Shown: positions 38,070-50,011, counted from the first letter of the stretch. The stretch: DNA of 64,000 nucleotides from Balaenoptera acutorostrata (GCF_949987535.1 NC_080081.1:39162428-39226427), one strand, 5' to 3'. A program made the numbers and translations. Notes: generated by a model not told the origin, from the letters alone.

Positions 38070-38420
38070 TGTATCATTTAGAATGATGTTCAAGCATAAG
38101 TAACTGTAAATCAGATTACAGTGGTTTAGTCAAGCAAAGGGTTTGTCTCAGACACTAAAATAAAAATTATCTGGACAGCCCTGGGCATTCCAGGGCTGGA
38201 GAAGTAGCTAACAATGCCTTCAAGGACCCAGACTTATTTTGTCACTCTGCTTTCCTGCACCTCCAGGATAATCACAATTACAGGCAAGAAGAAGGTTAGG
38301 CGTGATTGAATTGGCATGGGCAGTTTATACTGATATTGACTTGGCCAGAACTATATCATAATGTAGCCACATCTAGCTGCAAAAGAGATTTCTTTTCAAA
38401 CTCTAAAGTTGAGATAGCCA
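38070..38420. repeat. unclassified block inserted in the old L1
   Basis: This roughly 350-bp block separates expected L1 segments and has internal phrases such as ggtttagtcaagcaaagggt and tgtcactctgctttcctgca that recall an old LTR or DNA-transposon repeat. I cannot name it and no flanking duplication is evident. Confidence 0.3.
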
Positions 38421-38462
38421 AATATAAAGGGATTTGAGCAGTGCTGAATTAGTCAGTTTGAC

Positions 38463-38466
<4 letters not shown>

Positions 38467-38514
<48 letters not shown>
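38467..38514. repeat. AT dinucleotide microsatellite, 24 units
   Basis: A pure AT run of 48 bp without interruption. Runs of this purity are often polymorphic in length and can extrude cruciforms. Confidence 0.98.
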
Positions 38515-38516
<2 letters not shown>

Positions 38517-38524
38517 CCTACTGT

Positions 38525-38690
38525 CTTGCTACTCAAAGTGTGTTGTGTCCTCTATGAACAAGAAGATGCCTCTGCACCATTTAGTAATTTTTAAGAAATG
38601 CATAATTTCAGGCTCTACCTCAGATCTACTGGATCAGTATCTGCATTTTAACAGGAGTCCCAGGTATATCCACATGCAAATTAACCATGT
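38525..38690 (+). mobile_element. MER5-related hAT fragment
   Basis: Begins ttgctactcaaagtgtgttg and continues with agaaatgcataatttcaggc, acctcagatctactggatca and ctgcattttaacaggagtcc, the internal order of MER5/MER58-type elements. The right end is eroded. Confidence 0.5.
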
Positions 38691-39230
38691 AACAGTGTAC
38701 ATTGTACCTTACAAGGAAAAATGGAAGTAACCTAAATGCCCATCAATAACAGAATACATAAATATTTATTCAATAGAATAATTTAACGGGCAGTTGAAAC
38801 AAATAACTAGATTGACTAGTACTCACATGGACAAATACCAAAAGTATAATATTGATTTAAAAAGACCAAATGCAAAATTAAATCAACAGTATGATATAGT
38901 TTGTGTATGTTTTTTAAAGTATAAAACAATATTTCATATGAATACAAACATACTTATCAAAATATTTTAAAATGTATGGATGAAGGATGCTCGTCAACTT
39001 TTTATATTGATTAACTTGGGATAAAGATAAAAGGAAATGTGATTGAAAAAGAGTACAAAGTGGTTTCAATTGCATCTGTATTTCTTTTAAAACTGCAAAT
39101 ATGGCAAAAGGTTAAGAAATTTGCACTTGTGTGTCAGCAAAATTATTCTCTAAACTTTTTATACATTTTAAATATTTCTTAATATATCTTTACATATAAA
39201 ATGAATGCAGATAATTTTTTGAAAGGATAA

Positions 39231-39849
39231 TAATGATGTAACATTTTCCACACTGGCAATTTGTTCTTAAATGATTTAGCAATAGATGGGTAAAACGAAT
39301 ACATTATTTATGATTAAGTCATCATTAGAGCAACATTTGTAACTGATTTTTATGATAGTGAGTCCATGATATTTCAATGAATTTGCGGCTCTTTCCTGGT
39401 AATAACACAGTTAAGAATATATCTAAATACATGCACACATATTTATAACAAGCATGCTTCAAAACTGCTAAGGATGAATAGAATAAATGTGGTGAAGCTG
39501 AATATTATGCCTGTTTTTGAAAGGAATCTGAGTACTCTTGGAACGTACACACCATTTTCCTGACCTCTTGTAGTCTTCCTCTCCACCAACTGCTTTGACT
39601 TTGACAGTGATGTTTAGTATATGTTTGCTCCTTTTCAAAACATCAAATATGCTTGAAAAATTTGCATCTTGGTTCTTGTCATTGTTTGCTTCATTTGTAG
39701 TGTACAACTTTCTCTGTGTTTTTAGTGCTTAACATTAACACTAGAAATGGCATATTGTTTTATACTGTAGAAAACAATTTCTTAGCATATAATAGTCCTA
39801 GAGAGAAAAAACCCTCATTAATAAAAGGATTGTTCGCTCAGTCTCGCTG
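39231..39849. other. unassigned AT-rich sequence
   Basis: Nothing recognisable; one minus-strand 79-codon frame has no family features. Confidence 0.5.
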
Positions 39850-40020
39850 CTATGTGAACCACTTTCATGTTTATTAGCCATAAGATAGGGAAACTAATGG
39901 GAAGAAAATTTAAGTGACATACCATGAGGACACACAGTAGTGAGTGGAAGGAACAGGGTTTGAAATAATCCCATGGTGTTTCCACTCTGTTCTCTTTGAA
40001 TCTTTCACTATCTTCACAAT
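39850..40020 (-). repeat. MIR SINE, antisense, diverged
   Basis: The phrases agatagggaaactaatggga, tttaagtgacataccatgag and acagtagtgagtggaaggaa follow the reverse complement of the MIR core in the right order. Confidence 0.5.
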
Positions 40021-40446
40021 ATCCTGAAGTTAAAACCCAGAGACTTAGTTTCCTACTAAAATATAAGAGCTTTTTAGTTTATTCTGATATTGGCCTCAAG
40101 TACCACTTCTTGTCTTCTCCCCATAATAGATGTTAAGATAGTTGATTATTATAAGAAGCTTATCCGTGGCTACTTGGCCATCTTTACCTGCATGCACAAA
40201 CGCCTGAAGCTGGAGTATTGAGAGGGTAATTAGAGAGAGAGAGAGCTGGTGAATTTTTAAATTGGTGAACCAAGAAGGAAAAAAACGAAATGTCATTAGT
40301 GGCACATAATATATTTCCATTCCTCGTAAATGCAGGACCACTTAAAAACAAATAAAACTAATGAGTATTCAGTGAGATTGCCAGATACAAGGAAACATAA
40401 GAAAATAATAGCTTTCCCAAATGCCAGCAATAATCAGTTAGGAACT

Positions 40447-40450
<4 letters not shown>

Positions 40451-40491
<41 letters not shown>

Positions 40492-40498
40492 ACACACA
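40451..40498. repeat. CA microsatellite, about 24 units
   Basis: A CA run with a single T interruption near 40486. Probably polymorphic. Confidence 0.97.
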
Positions 40499-40499
40499 G

Positions 40500-41060
40500 A
40501 GTTTTTTAGAAAAACCTGCTAGATACTTAGAAATGAACTTCAGAACTTAGAAAAATACATATCTAAACAAAATAAGAAAATAGTAAAAAAGTATTAATTA
40601 AAATGGCCTACTAAAAGATACCATATTCCTGGAAAGGAAGAATCGATAATAAAAATATGTAAAATATTCTAAAATAAACATGTTCTTTCAATGTAATCTC
40701 TCCAAAACTGTAATAAGAAGTAGATAAACATGTACTGTCCTGAAATGGAAATATGTACAATGTATATCATTAGCTGAGAAAAAGCAAGATGTAGAATAAT
40801 ATCTGATACTTTAATAGTTGTATATACATAGAACACATGGAATCTGTGTGTATTTTTCTTCCTCTCTCTGTGTGTGCATTTACACAGGAATGGAATGATC
40901 CACACCAAATTCTTAATTTCAGTCATTGTTGGGAGACAGGTGGGGAGGAGGGAGCAGGAGAGCTTTTTACATACTATGTACTTCCGTGTTGTTTGAAATT
41001 TTTATGATGGCCATATTATACTTGAAAAAGAAAAATAAATAAAGGGTCAAAGAAACAAAA
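40500..41060 (+). mobile_element. possible old L1 3' region
   Basis: The segment accatattcctggaaaggaa at about 40620 recalls an L1 ORF2 phrase, and the region ends in an A-rich tract (aaaaagaaaaataaataaag) near 41045. Divergence is too high for a firm call. Confidence 0.35.
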
Positions 41061-41141
41061 TGGAGGTATGTCATACTGAGGAACATAAAGAAATCATTTT
41101 TGGTAGTTTTACAAATCTGTTTCAAGAAGGGCAATAAGTCA

Positions 41142-41608
41142 TGCTGAATAATGACCCCCAAAAAAGTCCAAATCCCTGGAACTGTGAATATGTTCCCTTA
41201 CATGGTAAACAGCCAGGCTAACGTGATTAATTTAAGGATTTTGAGATTGCGGGTGGTGGGGGGTTACCCTTGATTGTCCAGGTGGGCCCAATGTTACCAT
41301 AGGTGTCCATACAAGAAGGAGGCAGAGGAAGATTTGACTACAGAGAGAAGAAAATGTGAAGATAGAGGCAGATATTAGGTGAAACTGCCATGAGTCAAAG
41401 GATGTCAACAGCCTCTAAAACCTGGAAGAGTCAAGGAGCAGATTCCCTCCTGGAGCCTCCAGAAGGAATCGGCCCTGCCAACACCTGGATGGTAGCCTAT
41501 AAGACTGACTGTGAACTTCTAGCCTCCAGAACTCAAAGAGACACATTTCTGTTGTTTGAAATCACTAAGTGTGGTAATCTGTTACAACAGCAGTAAGAAA
41601 ATGAATGC
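41142..41608 (+). repeat. MLT1-type (ERVL-MaLR) LTR
   Basis: It starts tgctgaataatgaccccc and runs through tccctggaactgtgaatatg, an atgtgaaga-like segment and gcctccagaaggaatc. It ends with agcctccagaactcaaagag, gtggtaatctgttacaacag and the terminal segment, the standard order of a MaLR LTR. The 68-codon frame inside is accidental. It has the same orientation as the copy at 44394. Confidence 0.65.
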
Positions 41609-41834
41609 AGGCAGGAAAAGTGCCCTGAGACAAATCTGCTTTGCAGTTAGGGTAACCAGATAACCCATGTGGCCCAAAACCTAAAGGTTGATGAGATTAA
41701 GTTTGGTAGTGCCAAGCAAGAGGAAAAAGAGGACGTGAATCACCATGGTATGGGTAGAGCCGACATTTAAATCACAAGCAGAACATTTTAAAAAACAAAA
41801 ACAAAAACCTGGGATAAAACTGAGTCAAAAGTGA

Positions 41835-42210
41835 GAGGCCAAGATCAATCAGTCAGCTGATTAACAAATGGGTTTTGAGTGTATGCTTTACACAAGGCTT
41901 GGGATGGAAATGTAATGAGAAATGGACTGTGCCTTTACAGAGTTTGCAATCAGGGAAAGACAAACAATCCACTGAGTAATTTTAGGCAGATGAATGATCA
42001 TTGATAGCGGGTTGGATTGCAAAGATAATATTAACCACAAGAAGAACAGAAGCCTGTGCCCCATGGGGAAGCCACAGGAAAAGCATAGATCAGAAGCAGA
42101 AAAAGACCAGGTCAGAGCAGTCTCAGGGGTTAAAGATCAAAGGAATGAACTATGTCCATCACATCTCCTCTGCAATCCAAAGGCCTCTCAAGAAGTGACC
42201 TGGGGCTTTG
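41835..42210 (+). repeat. possible old interspersed repeat (same type as at 7.95 and 33.8 kb)
   Basis: The head cagtcagctgattaacaaat and the middle tgcctttacagagtttgcaa fit the same unnamed repeat. A 128-codon plus frame (41994-42380) and an overlapping 65-codon frame lie across and beyond it. Their mixed composition, with no domain or acceptor site seen, argues against a gene. Confidence 0.22.
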
Positions 42211-42441
42211 CCCTGGGGAGGGAGGCCTGCAGTTGCTGGTGTCCCCAGAAGAATGACACTTATACTCTCCTAAATGGAGCGCTACTCTATATGAGAAAAA
42301 AAACAAAACCAAAAAATTATATTGAACACATCAGTGTCAAACTAGAATTCTTTGCTGAGCTAATGCCAGTTTACTTCTGATTATTCCTATAACAGGGCCA
42401 CTGATCTACTTCTAACCCACATAATGAAGAAATGAAGAAAA

Positions 42442-42443
<2 letters not shown>

Positions 42444-42476
<33 letters not shown>
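42444..42476. repeat. AC microsatellite, about 16 units
   Basis: A pure AC run of 33 bp. Confidence 0.97.
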
Positions 42477-42478
<2 letters not shown>

Positions 42479-44393
42479 TATGCATATTGTTTTTGTATGA
42501 TATCAGGTTTTCTATTAAGGTTTTAGAAAAATTACCTACTTAATTAATGTCCACATTTGTTTCATCCTGTAGTATTGGTTTTAAAATATAAACTTTTGAA
42601 ATGAGGGTGGTGTGGTCTTGTTAATCTGCTCCAAAGCCATTTCAGTGTCAGGCACACATTATACACTAATTGGATTCCTGATGCGACTTTAAAAACTAAT
42701 TTCAAAACACTAAGTAATCAGAGGCTTTATCTTCAATACAAGACATTGCATCAGCAAAAAGTGTTTATTAGTCAGCCACCTGTGTTCTGTACAAAGCACT
42801 TTAAGCAGACACAGTCCCTGCCCTGAGGAACTGTCTAAAGCCAGTGCCACTGTAACATTCAAAGACAGACAACTACACTAACGACAAACACAAGCTACTT
42901 ACATTATTAAAAAATAAAAGAACCCACTTCATAATGTTATTTGAATCAAAAGCTCAGCTACTGTTTTGTTTTGGAAAAAAATGGTAGAGAGACTTGCAAA
43001 ATAGTCGATAAATGTTTGTAGAATTAAATAATGCATTCAACAATACTATTTTGACTCAAGAGATAGAAAAAATACAAATGCAAATATGTTTTTTTGATTA
43101 GAGTATATTATAAATGGCACAGTCAAATGATGTGGACTTTACTTATCTGAGGACCAGGTTCTCATATGTCTTTCTGTCATTTCCATGACATTGTAATCTA
43201 CCTAAGACAGGACCAAGAGATGTTACTATTTATATATCAGTTTTCACCACAGTGTCTGTTATATGATATAGAGCTTACAGAAATGTTGAAGATGACTAAT
43301 AACGAACAGTGTAGAATAATATTGGAGCCAGTTTTCTACAAGTAGAAAAGTTCCTCTTTATGCCTTCTTACTAGACCTGTTTTTTAATATGTGTGGAGGA
43401 TTATGAATATATTAATACCTTCAATAGAAAGGATATACTAGGTCACCCTGGCTTTTCTTATAACACTTTCCCATAATACAGATTTTACTGTTTGTCTTGT
43501 AACCTTCACATTGCAAACGTTTCTTCAATTGCAAAAAAGATGGACTAAATGAATTTCTAATTGAGGCCATTTTATGAGCCCATCATGTATGGATGTACCT
43601 CAAAACTCCAGGGAACATCATTTACATAGATACATCAGTATAATTGGGAGTGTTACCTCTGGAGTTGTGCATTGTAGTGGCTCTGAGTGAGTTAGGGCAG
43701 CATACATGATGTTCAGTATAGACAATGACTTTTCTCACAAACTAATGTATGCAGACCTCATGCCCAGTTAAAGCAATCTCTTCAAGGGAATACTCAGTCT
43801 CCCTTCCACTATACGAGTGTTCCCTCAAAATTTAACCATTTTTCCCCTTCTAGTGGGAAGAAACAGATGAAAAAATAAACAACAAATTTAGAAAAGTTAT
43901 AGAATCCTCATACATCTATTCTAGGAAAAAGGAATTATTTCCATCAAGCCATGGAATAACTTTATTCCATGAAGTTTTGACACCAAAAGTCATTGAATTA
44001 ATTTCAATTGTTGAAATCAATTTAAAAATACTGATAATCTATAATCAAATTTATGCTGCACTACAAGGTTTAGAAAAAATATTTTAAGCCTAGCTTCTGC
44101 CTTTAAAGAGTTTTATGAGAAAATAAGAATTACAGAGTACATAGAATATGATCCAGTGTTAGAACTTTCATTATAAAGACATTTGGGGAAATTCTCATAA
44201 GTTGTGTAAGAGAGAATTTTGTACAATCAGTTACATTATGTTAAAGTCATATCTTATATAATTTCAAAGTATATTAGAGATAGATAGATGATAGATAGAT
44301 AGACACACACTTTAAAGAATGGGAGAAAAATAGAATCAATAAAAATAAATAAATCAGAATTAATAAAAGTTTCATTTCACCCCTAATGTAGTA
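42477..44393. other. unassigned sequence
   Basis: No gene is supported. Around 42.76-42.86 kb the phrase cacagtccctgccctgagga suggests another scrap of an old interspersed repeat. The rest is AT-rich and unremarkable. Confidence 0.45.
44278..44303. repeat. GATA-rich microsatellite
   Basis: Short imperfect GATA array running into ACAC. Confidence 0.85.
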
Positions 44394-44895
44394 TGCTGAA
44401 TAATGGCCCCCAATGACATCAGATCATAATCCTCAGAACCTGTAAATGTTACCTTATTTGGAAAAAAAGCATCTTTGCTGATGTGATTTAATTAAGGATT
44501 TTGCAGTGGGGAAATTATCTTGGAGAGGATGTGCTTTAATTGCAAACACACACACACCCTTATAAGAGGGTGGAAGAGGAAGAGAGGGATGAGAAGAAAA
44601 TGAGGTGTGAAGACAAAACAGATATTTGAAGGCGCTGTGCTGATGAACTAAAAGATGGAAGACAGATGATGAGGCCATGAACCAAGGAATGCAGCCCTAG
44701 AAGCTAGAAAAGACAAGGAAACATTTTCTCTCCCATAGTCTCCAGAGGTAGCACAGCACTGCTGCCACTTAGGTTTTAACACAGTGAAACCACTTTGGAC
44801 TTCTGACCTCCAGAAATGTAAGGGAATAAATGTGTGTTGTTTTAAGCCATTAAATTTGCAGTAATTTGTTAGCGCAGCCACAGGAAACCAATATA
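44394..44895 (+). repeat. MLT1-type (ERVL-MaLR) LTR
   Basis: It opens tgctgaataatggcccccaa and shows atgttaccttatttggaaaa, ttgctgatgtgatttaatta, ccaaggaatgcagccctaga, cttctgacctccagaaatgt and tgttgttttaagccattaaa in the order of a MaLR LTR. Polyadenylation signal AATAAA lies near 44825. No adjoining gag or pol was recognised, so it is a solitary LTR or lost its interior. A CA tract has grown inside it at about 44545. Confidence 0.7.
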
Positions 44896-45118
44896 CATAT
44901 CTTCAGATACAGAACTGGACTCTTTAAACATCCTTCCTCAAATGATTTCTCTCTCTTCCTTTTTAAAATAATTAAATAATTCCAAATACAAACATTTTCA
45001 AGAAGGTTAGTAAATTAATCAAAAATATTTAACTGTCTTTCTCTTTATTGATTTCCTCTATTTCTATTTATCAGATCTTCTTTTAACTCCAGGCTTTCAC
45101 TTAGGCTCAAGTCCCTCA

Positions 45119-45120
<2 letters not shown>

Positions 45121-45161
<41 letters not shown>
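45121..45161. repeat. AT dinucleotide microsatellite, 20 units
   Basis: A pure AT run of about 41 bp. Confidence 0.98.
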
Positions 45162-45164
<3 letters not shown>

Positions 45165-45269
45165 CAGACACATCTTGACAATGTTTTTCTTAATATTTCT
45201 ATGTTATGTTTGGGATTTCTCCATAATATATATTTTGCATATTAATTTTGTGCTAACAGAAGTTACAGA

Positions 45270-45772
45270 CAATTGTATTAGTTTTTGGTTGCTACTGGAG
45301 CAAATTTTCACAAACTTGGTGGCTTGAACAATAGAAAATTATTACCTTACATTCTGTAGGTCAGAAGTCAGATACAGGTTTCACTGGGATAAACTCAGGG
45401 TGTTGGTAGACCTACGTTCCTTTCTGAAGGTTCTAGGAAATATTCTGTTTCTTTGATCTTTCCTGCTATAGAGACTGCCCATGTTCCTGGGGCACCTATT
45501 CTCTATCTTCAAAGCAACAACAGTGGGGCTAGTCTTTCTCATGTTGCCTTTTATCTGGTTCTCTGACCACAGCTGGAAAAGGTTCTCAGGTTTTAATGAT
45601 ACATGTGATTAAATTGGGTACACTTGGATATTTCAAGTTAAACTACCATCTCAAAGGTCTACACCCTTAATTACATCTGTAAAATTCCTTTTGCCATGTA
45701 AGGTAACATCTTTAAAAGTTCTGGAGATTATGTATGGACATCTCTGGAAGCCATTATTCTGCCTCCATACCT
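45270..45772 (-). repeat. MLT1-type LTR, antisense
   Basis: The left end (ttggttgctactggagcaaa, then acttggtggcttgaacaata) is the reverse complement of the conserved MaLR LTR 3' end. The right part (ttaattacatctgtaaaatt, then ccatgtaaggtaacatcttt) is the reverse complement of its 5' half. It lies only 375 bp from the plus-oriented copy at 44394. Confidence 0.6.
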
Positions 45773-45945
45773 ATCTACTATATATTCATATATATTGTTT
45801 ATACTATGAAAATCTAAAATATGTTGATTGATAGATATTTTAAATAATAATGACAGTAATTTTAAAATTATTTGCACATATTTCATCCCTAAAAAATACA
45901 ATTTACAGATCACATGTATCTTTAAAAGCACAAAATTTTAAGTAT

Positions 45946-48900
45946 TTTTCAAAAAGATGGAGTAAGATGTATGGAGAAGGTATATCCAAAGGAAGTCTGA
46001 GAAAGCCTCAGAAACACTAGGTGGACTGACAACAGGTATTTGTCAGTTATTAATGACCAGAGGAGGTGACTGCTGCTTCAAATATGAAAACAGAAATGGA
46101 AAACTTCAAGAAACATGAAAAATTAAAGAAATGTGACATCACCAAAGGTTCACAATAATCTCCTGGTAACTGATCCCACAGGCATGGAGACATGTGAAGT
46201 ATGCAATAAATAGCTCAAAATAGCTTTTTAAAGAATGCTCAGTGAGGGACTTCCCTGGTGGCACAGTGGTGAAGAATCTGCTTACCAGTGCAGGGGACAT
46301 GGGTTCAAGCCCTGGTCCAGGAAGATCCCACATTCCGTGGAGCAACTATGCCCATGTACCACAACTACTGAGCCTGTTCTCTAGAGGCCACAAGCCACAA
46401 CTACTGAGCCCAGGTGCCACAACTACTGAAGCCTGCACACCTAGAGCCCATGGTCTGCAACAAAGAGAAGTTACCACAATGAGAAGCCCAGGCACCAAAA
46501 CAAAGAGTAGCCCCCGCTCACTGCAATTAGAGAAAGCCCACGCACAGCAACAAAGACCCAACACAGCCAAAAATAAAATTAATTAATTAATTAATTTTTT
46601 AAACAAAGAATGCTCAGTGAGCTAAAAGAAAACACAGAAAGGCAATCCAGTTAGATCAGGAAAATAATACATGAACAAAAAGAGAATTTTAACAGAGAGA
46701 GAAATCAATAATAAAGAACCAATCAAAAACTCTGGAGCTGAAGAATTGAATGACTGAAATGAAAAAAAAAATGCAATAGAGAGCATCAAAAGCAGAATGA
46801 ATCAAGCAGAGGAAAGAATCTATAATATAGAACATAGCAATTTTGAAATTATCCAGTCAGAGGAGAACAAAGAAGAAAGAATGGAAAAGAGTGAAGAAAG
46901 CCTCTTTCTTTGATGATCTATAGAATATCATCAAAGAAACCAATTTGTGAATTATTAAGCTTCCATAGGAGAAAAGAGGAAGAAGAGAAAAGAAAGTTTA
47001 TTTAAAGAAATAATGTCTGAGAACTTCCCAAATCTGAGGAGAGATTTGGATATCGAAGTTTATGAACTCATAGGTCACCAAACAAACTCAACTTAAAGAC
47101 ATCTTCTCAAAGATACATTATAATAGAATTGTTGAAAATCAAAGACAGTCTTAAAAGAAGCAACAGAAAAAAGCATGTAACTTATAAGGGAACACCAAAA
47201 AAGTTATCAACAGATTCTCAGCAAAATCCTCAAAGGCCAGAAGAGAGTGGGATGATATATTCAAAGTGCTGAAAGAGAAAACTGACAACCAAGAATATTC
47301 TAACTGACAAAATTGTCTTTCAGAAATGAATAAAAAGTTAAAGACTTTCCCAGACAAATAAAAGCTGAGGGACTTCATCACCACTAAATATGCCTTAAAA
47401 GAAATGCTGGAAGAAGTTTTTCAAGCTGAAATGAAAGGATGATAATTAGTATCATGGAAACATGTGAAAATACACAGCACAATGGTAAAGGTAGGTATAT
47501 AATTAATTCAGAGTACTCTAACATTGAAATATGGTGGAGTGTTAACCGCTTAACTCTAATATGAAGGTTAACAGAAAAGAGTATAGCTTTCTTTTCTCTT
47601 CTCCTTCTTCACAAATATGTGGAAATTAAACAACACACTTCTGAACAAACTAATGGGTCAAATAAGTAATCAAAAGGGAAATAAATATATATATATATAT
47701 TTGATATGAAGAGATAATAAATAAATAAATATATTTGAAACAAATGTAAGTGCAAACACAACAGCCAAAAATCTATGGGATACGATCAAAGCAGTTCTAA
47801 GGGAACGTTTATAGCAATAAAAGCCTACACTAAGTAAGAAGGAAGATCTCAAATAAATAACTTTATACCTCAAAGGAACTAGACAAAGAAGCCCAAAACT
47901 GATCCCAAAGTTAGAAGAAGGAAGGAGATAACAAAGATCAGAGTGGAAATAAATGATACAGAGACCAGAAAAATGATAGAAAAGATCAACAAAACAAAAC
48001 AAAACTCATTTTTTGGGAAGATTAACAAAATTGATGAATCTTTAGTAAATTAATAGAAAAAAAGACCCCAAATAGCCAAAGCAATTCTGATAGAGAATGA
48101 AGCTGAAGTCATCACACTTCTTGATTTCAAACTATACTGAAAAGTCATAGTAATCAAAACAGTATGGTACTGGCATAAAAATAGACACATGGGCTAATGG
48201 AATAGACATGAGATTCCAAAAATAAACCCTTGCATATATAGTCAACGAATATTTGAGAAGAGAGCCAAGAATATTCAATGGAAAAGGACTGTCTCTTCCA
48301 TAAATGATGTTGGGAAAACTTGATATTCACTTGCTGAATAATGAAATTAGATTGCTATCATTCACATACTCATAAAATCAACTCAAAATAGACTAAAGAC
48401 AGAAACATAAGACCTGGAACTGTAAAACTCCTAGAATAAGACATAGGGAAAAATCTCTTTGACATTGGCCTGGGCAGTGATTTTTTTTAATATGACACCA
48501 AAAGCATAAACAACAAATGCAAAAAATAATAAATGGGACTACCTGAATTTAAAAAGCTTCTGTACAGTAAGAATCAATAAAATGAAAGGGTATCTTATAG
48601 AACGGGAGAAAATATCTGCAAATTCTATATCTGATAAGGGGTTAATCAAAATATATAAGGAACTCATACAACTCAGTAGCAAAAATAACCCAAACAATTC
48701 GATTAAAAAATGGGCAGAGGAATTGAATAGACAATTTTAAAAAGAAGACATACAAATGTCTAACAGGTACATGAAAAGGAGCTCAACACCACTAATCATC
48801 AGGAAAATGCAAATCAAAACTGCAATGAGATATCACCTCACACCTGTTAAAATGACTATCCTCAAAAAGACAAGAGATAAGTATTGGTGAAGATGTGCAA

Positions 48901-49693
48901 AGTAGGGAATCCTTGTGCACTGTTGGTGGGAATGTAATTTGGGCAAACACAATGGAGAACAGTATTAAAATTCCTCAAAAACTTAAAAATAGAACTACCA
49001 TATGATCCAGCAATCCCACTTCTGAGTTTATATGCAAAGGAAATGAAATCAGGATCTCTAATAGACACCAGCACACCCATGCTTGTTGCAGGATTCTTGA
49101 CAACAGTTAAGATATCAAAACAACCTAAGTGGTCATCAATGGATGAATGGAGAAAAAGATGTGGAATGTACATATGCAATGGAATATTATTCAACCATGA
49201 GAGGAAAGGAAATTCTTCCATTCATGACAACATGAATTGAGGGTATTACTCTAAGTGAAATAAGCCAAACAGAGAAAGACATATACTGTATGATATTCAA
49301 TTATATGTGAAATCTAAAAGAGCTGAACTCATAGAAACAGAGAATAAAATGGTGGTTGCCAGGGGCTGGTGGAGGGGAGGTGGTAGGGGAAAAAAGAGAG
49401 ATGACAGTCAAAGAATATAAACTTCCAGTTATGAGTAAGTTCCGGAGATCTAATGTACAGCATGGTTATTATAGTTAACAGTACTTTATTATATACTTGA
49501 AAGTTACTAAGAGAGTAGACCTTAAATATTCTCACTACAAGAAAGAAACCTTAATTATGTGAGGTGATGGAAATATTAACTAACCCAATGGGGTAATTAT
49601 TTCACAATTTATAAGTGTATCAAACCTCTCAGTATTCACCTTACATGTATACAATATTCTATGAAGATTATGATTATATCTGAATAAAGCTGG
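45946..49693 (+). mobile_element. old L1, rearranged: ORF1 and ORF2 ends kept, RT core deleted
   Basis: The element starts near aaaaagatggagtaagatg and carries a decayed ORF1 (about 46.6-47.4 kb, once the SINE at 46247 is removed). It then jumps into ORF2 at the post-endonuclease linker (near 47620) and at about 48060 jumps again to the thumb region (agaccccaaatagccaaagc, then aaacagtatggtactggcat near 48158). ORF2 C-terminus and a 3' UTR with ggtggttgccaggggctggt (49352-49371) follow to an A-rich end. The endonuclease start and most of the reverse transcriptase are missing. The plus-strand 3' UTR type points to an older L1MA-like subfamily. Confidence 0.8.
46247..46604 (+). mobile_element. 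CHR SINE (CHR-1-like), inserted in the L1
   Basis: It begins ggacttccctggtggcacag and has a B-box-like ggttcaagccc near 46303. The middle holds three related modules built on cacaactactgagcc, and the tail is TTAATTAAT. A perfect 17-bp target-site duplication, aaagaatgctcagtgag, lies at 46230-46246 and 46605-46621. It interrupts the older L1 starting at 45946. The 114-codon frame through it comes from the SINE and is not a gene. Confidence 0.95.
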
Positions 49694-49712
49694 AAAAAAA
49701 TAAAGATTCTAG

Positions 49713-50011
49713 GGCTTCCCTGGTGGCGCAGTGGTTGAGAATCTGCCTGCCAATGCAGGGGACGCGGGTTCAAGCCCTGGTCTGGGAAGATCCCACATGC
49801 CGCGGCGCAACTGGGCCCGTGAGCCACAACTACTGAGCCTGCGCGTCTGGAGCTTGTGCTCCGCAACAAGAGAGGCCGCGACAGTGAGAGGCCCGCGCAC
49901 CGCGATGAAGGGTGACCCCCACTCGCCACAACTAGAGAAAGCCCTCGCACAGAAACAAAGACCCAACACAGCCAAAAATAAATTAATTAATTAATTTTAA
50001 AAAAATAATAA
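49713..50011 (+). mobile_element. CHR SINE (younger, CHR-2-like)
   Basis: It starts ggcttccctggtggcgcagt, containing the pol III A box, and has the B-box-like ggttcaagccc near 49767. The middle is CpG-rich (gccgcggcgcaactgggccc) and the tail is AATT/A-rich. A 19-bp target-site duplication ending aaagattctag lies at 49694-49712 and 50012-50030, at the very 3' end of the L1 before it. The single cacaactactgagcc module marks the younger type. Confidence 0.95.

Larger units (their letters stand above)
37380..39230 (+). mobile_element. degenerate old L1, interrupted by other repeats
   Basis: Two parts fit one L1M-type ORF2 and 3' UTR. The first, 37380-38065, ends in ggaatgcaatttgacaatat. The second, from about 38690, resumes with tggaagtaacctaaatgccc and catcaataacagaatacata, the next expected ORF2 segment. 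The 620 bp between hold an unclassified block, a TA microsatellite and a MER5-like piece. Frames are broken throughout. Confidence 0.55.

Noticed and set aside
41994..42380. A 128-codon plus-strand frame in G+C-richer DNA
   Set aside because: It has no acceptor site, no domain-like pattern and no codon periodicity that I can see, and another frame overlaps it. A chance frame in an old repeat is more likely.
49731..49994. An 87-codon frame whose peptide (MVENLPANAGD...) recurs at 52642-52869 and, in part, at 58013-58378, suggesting a small gene family
   Set aside because: All copies lie inside CHR SINEs, flanked by target-site duplications. Frames are open on several frames and both strands because the SINE is G+C-rich, not because it is translated.
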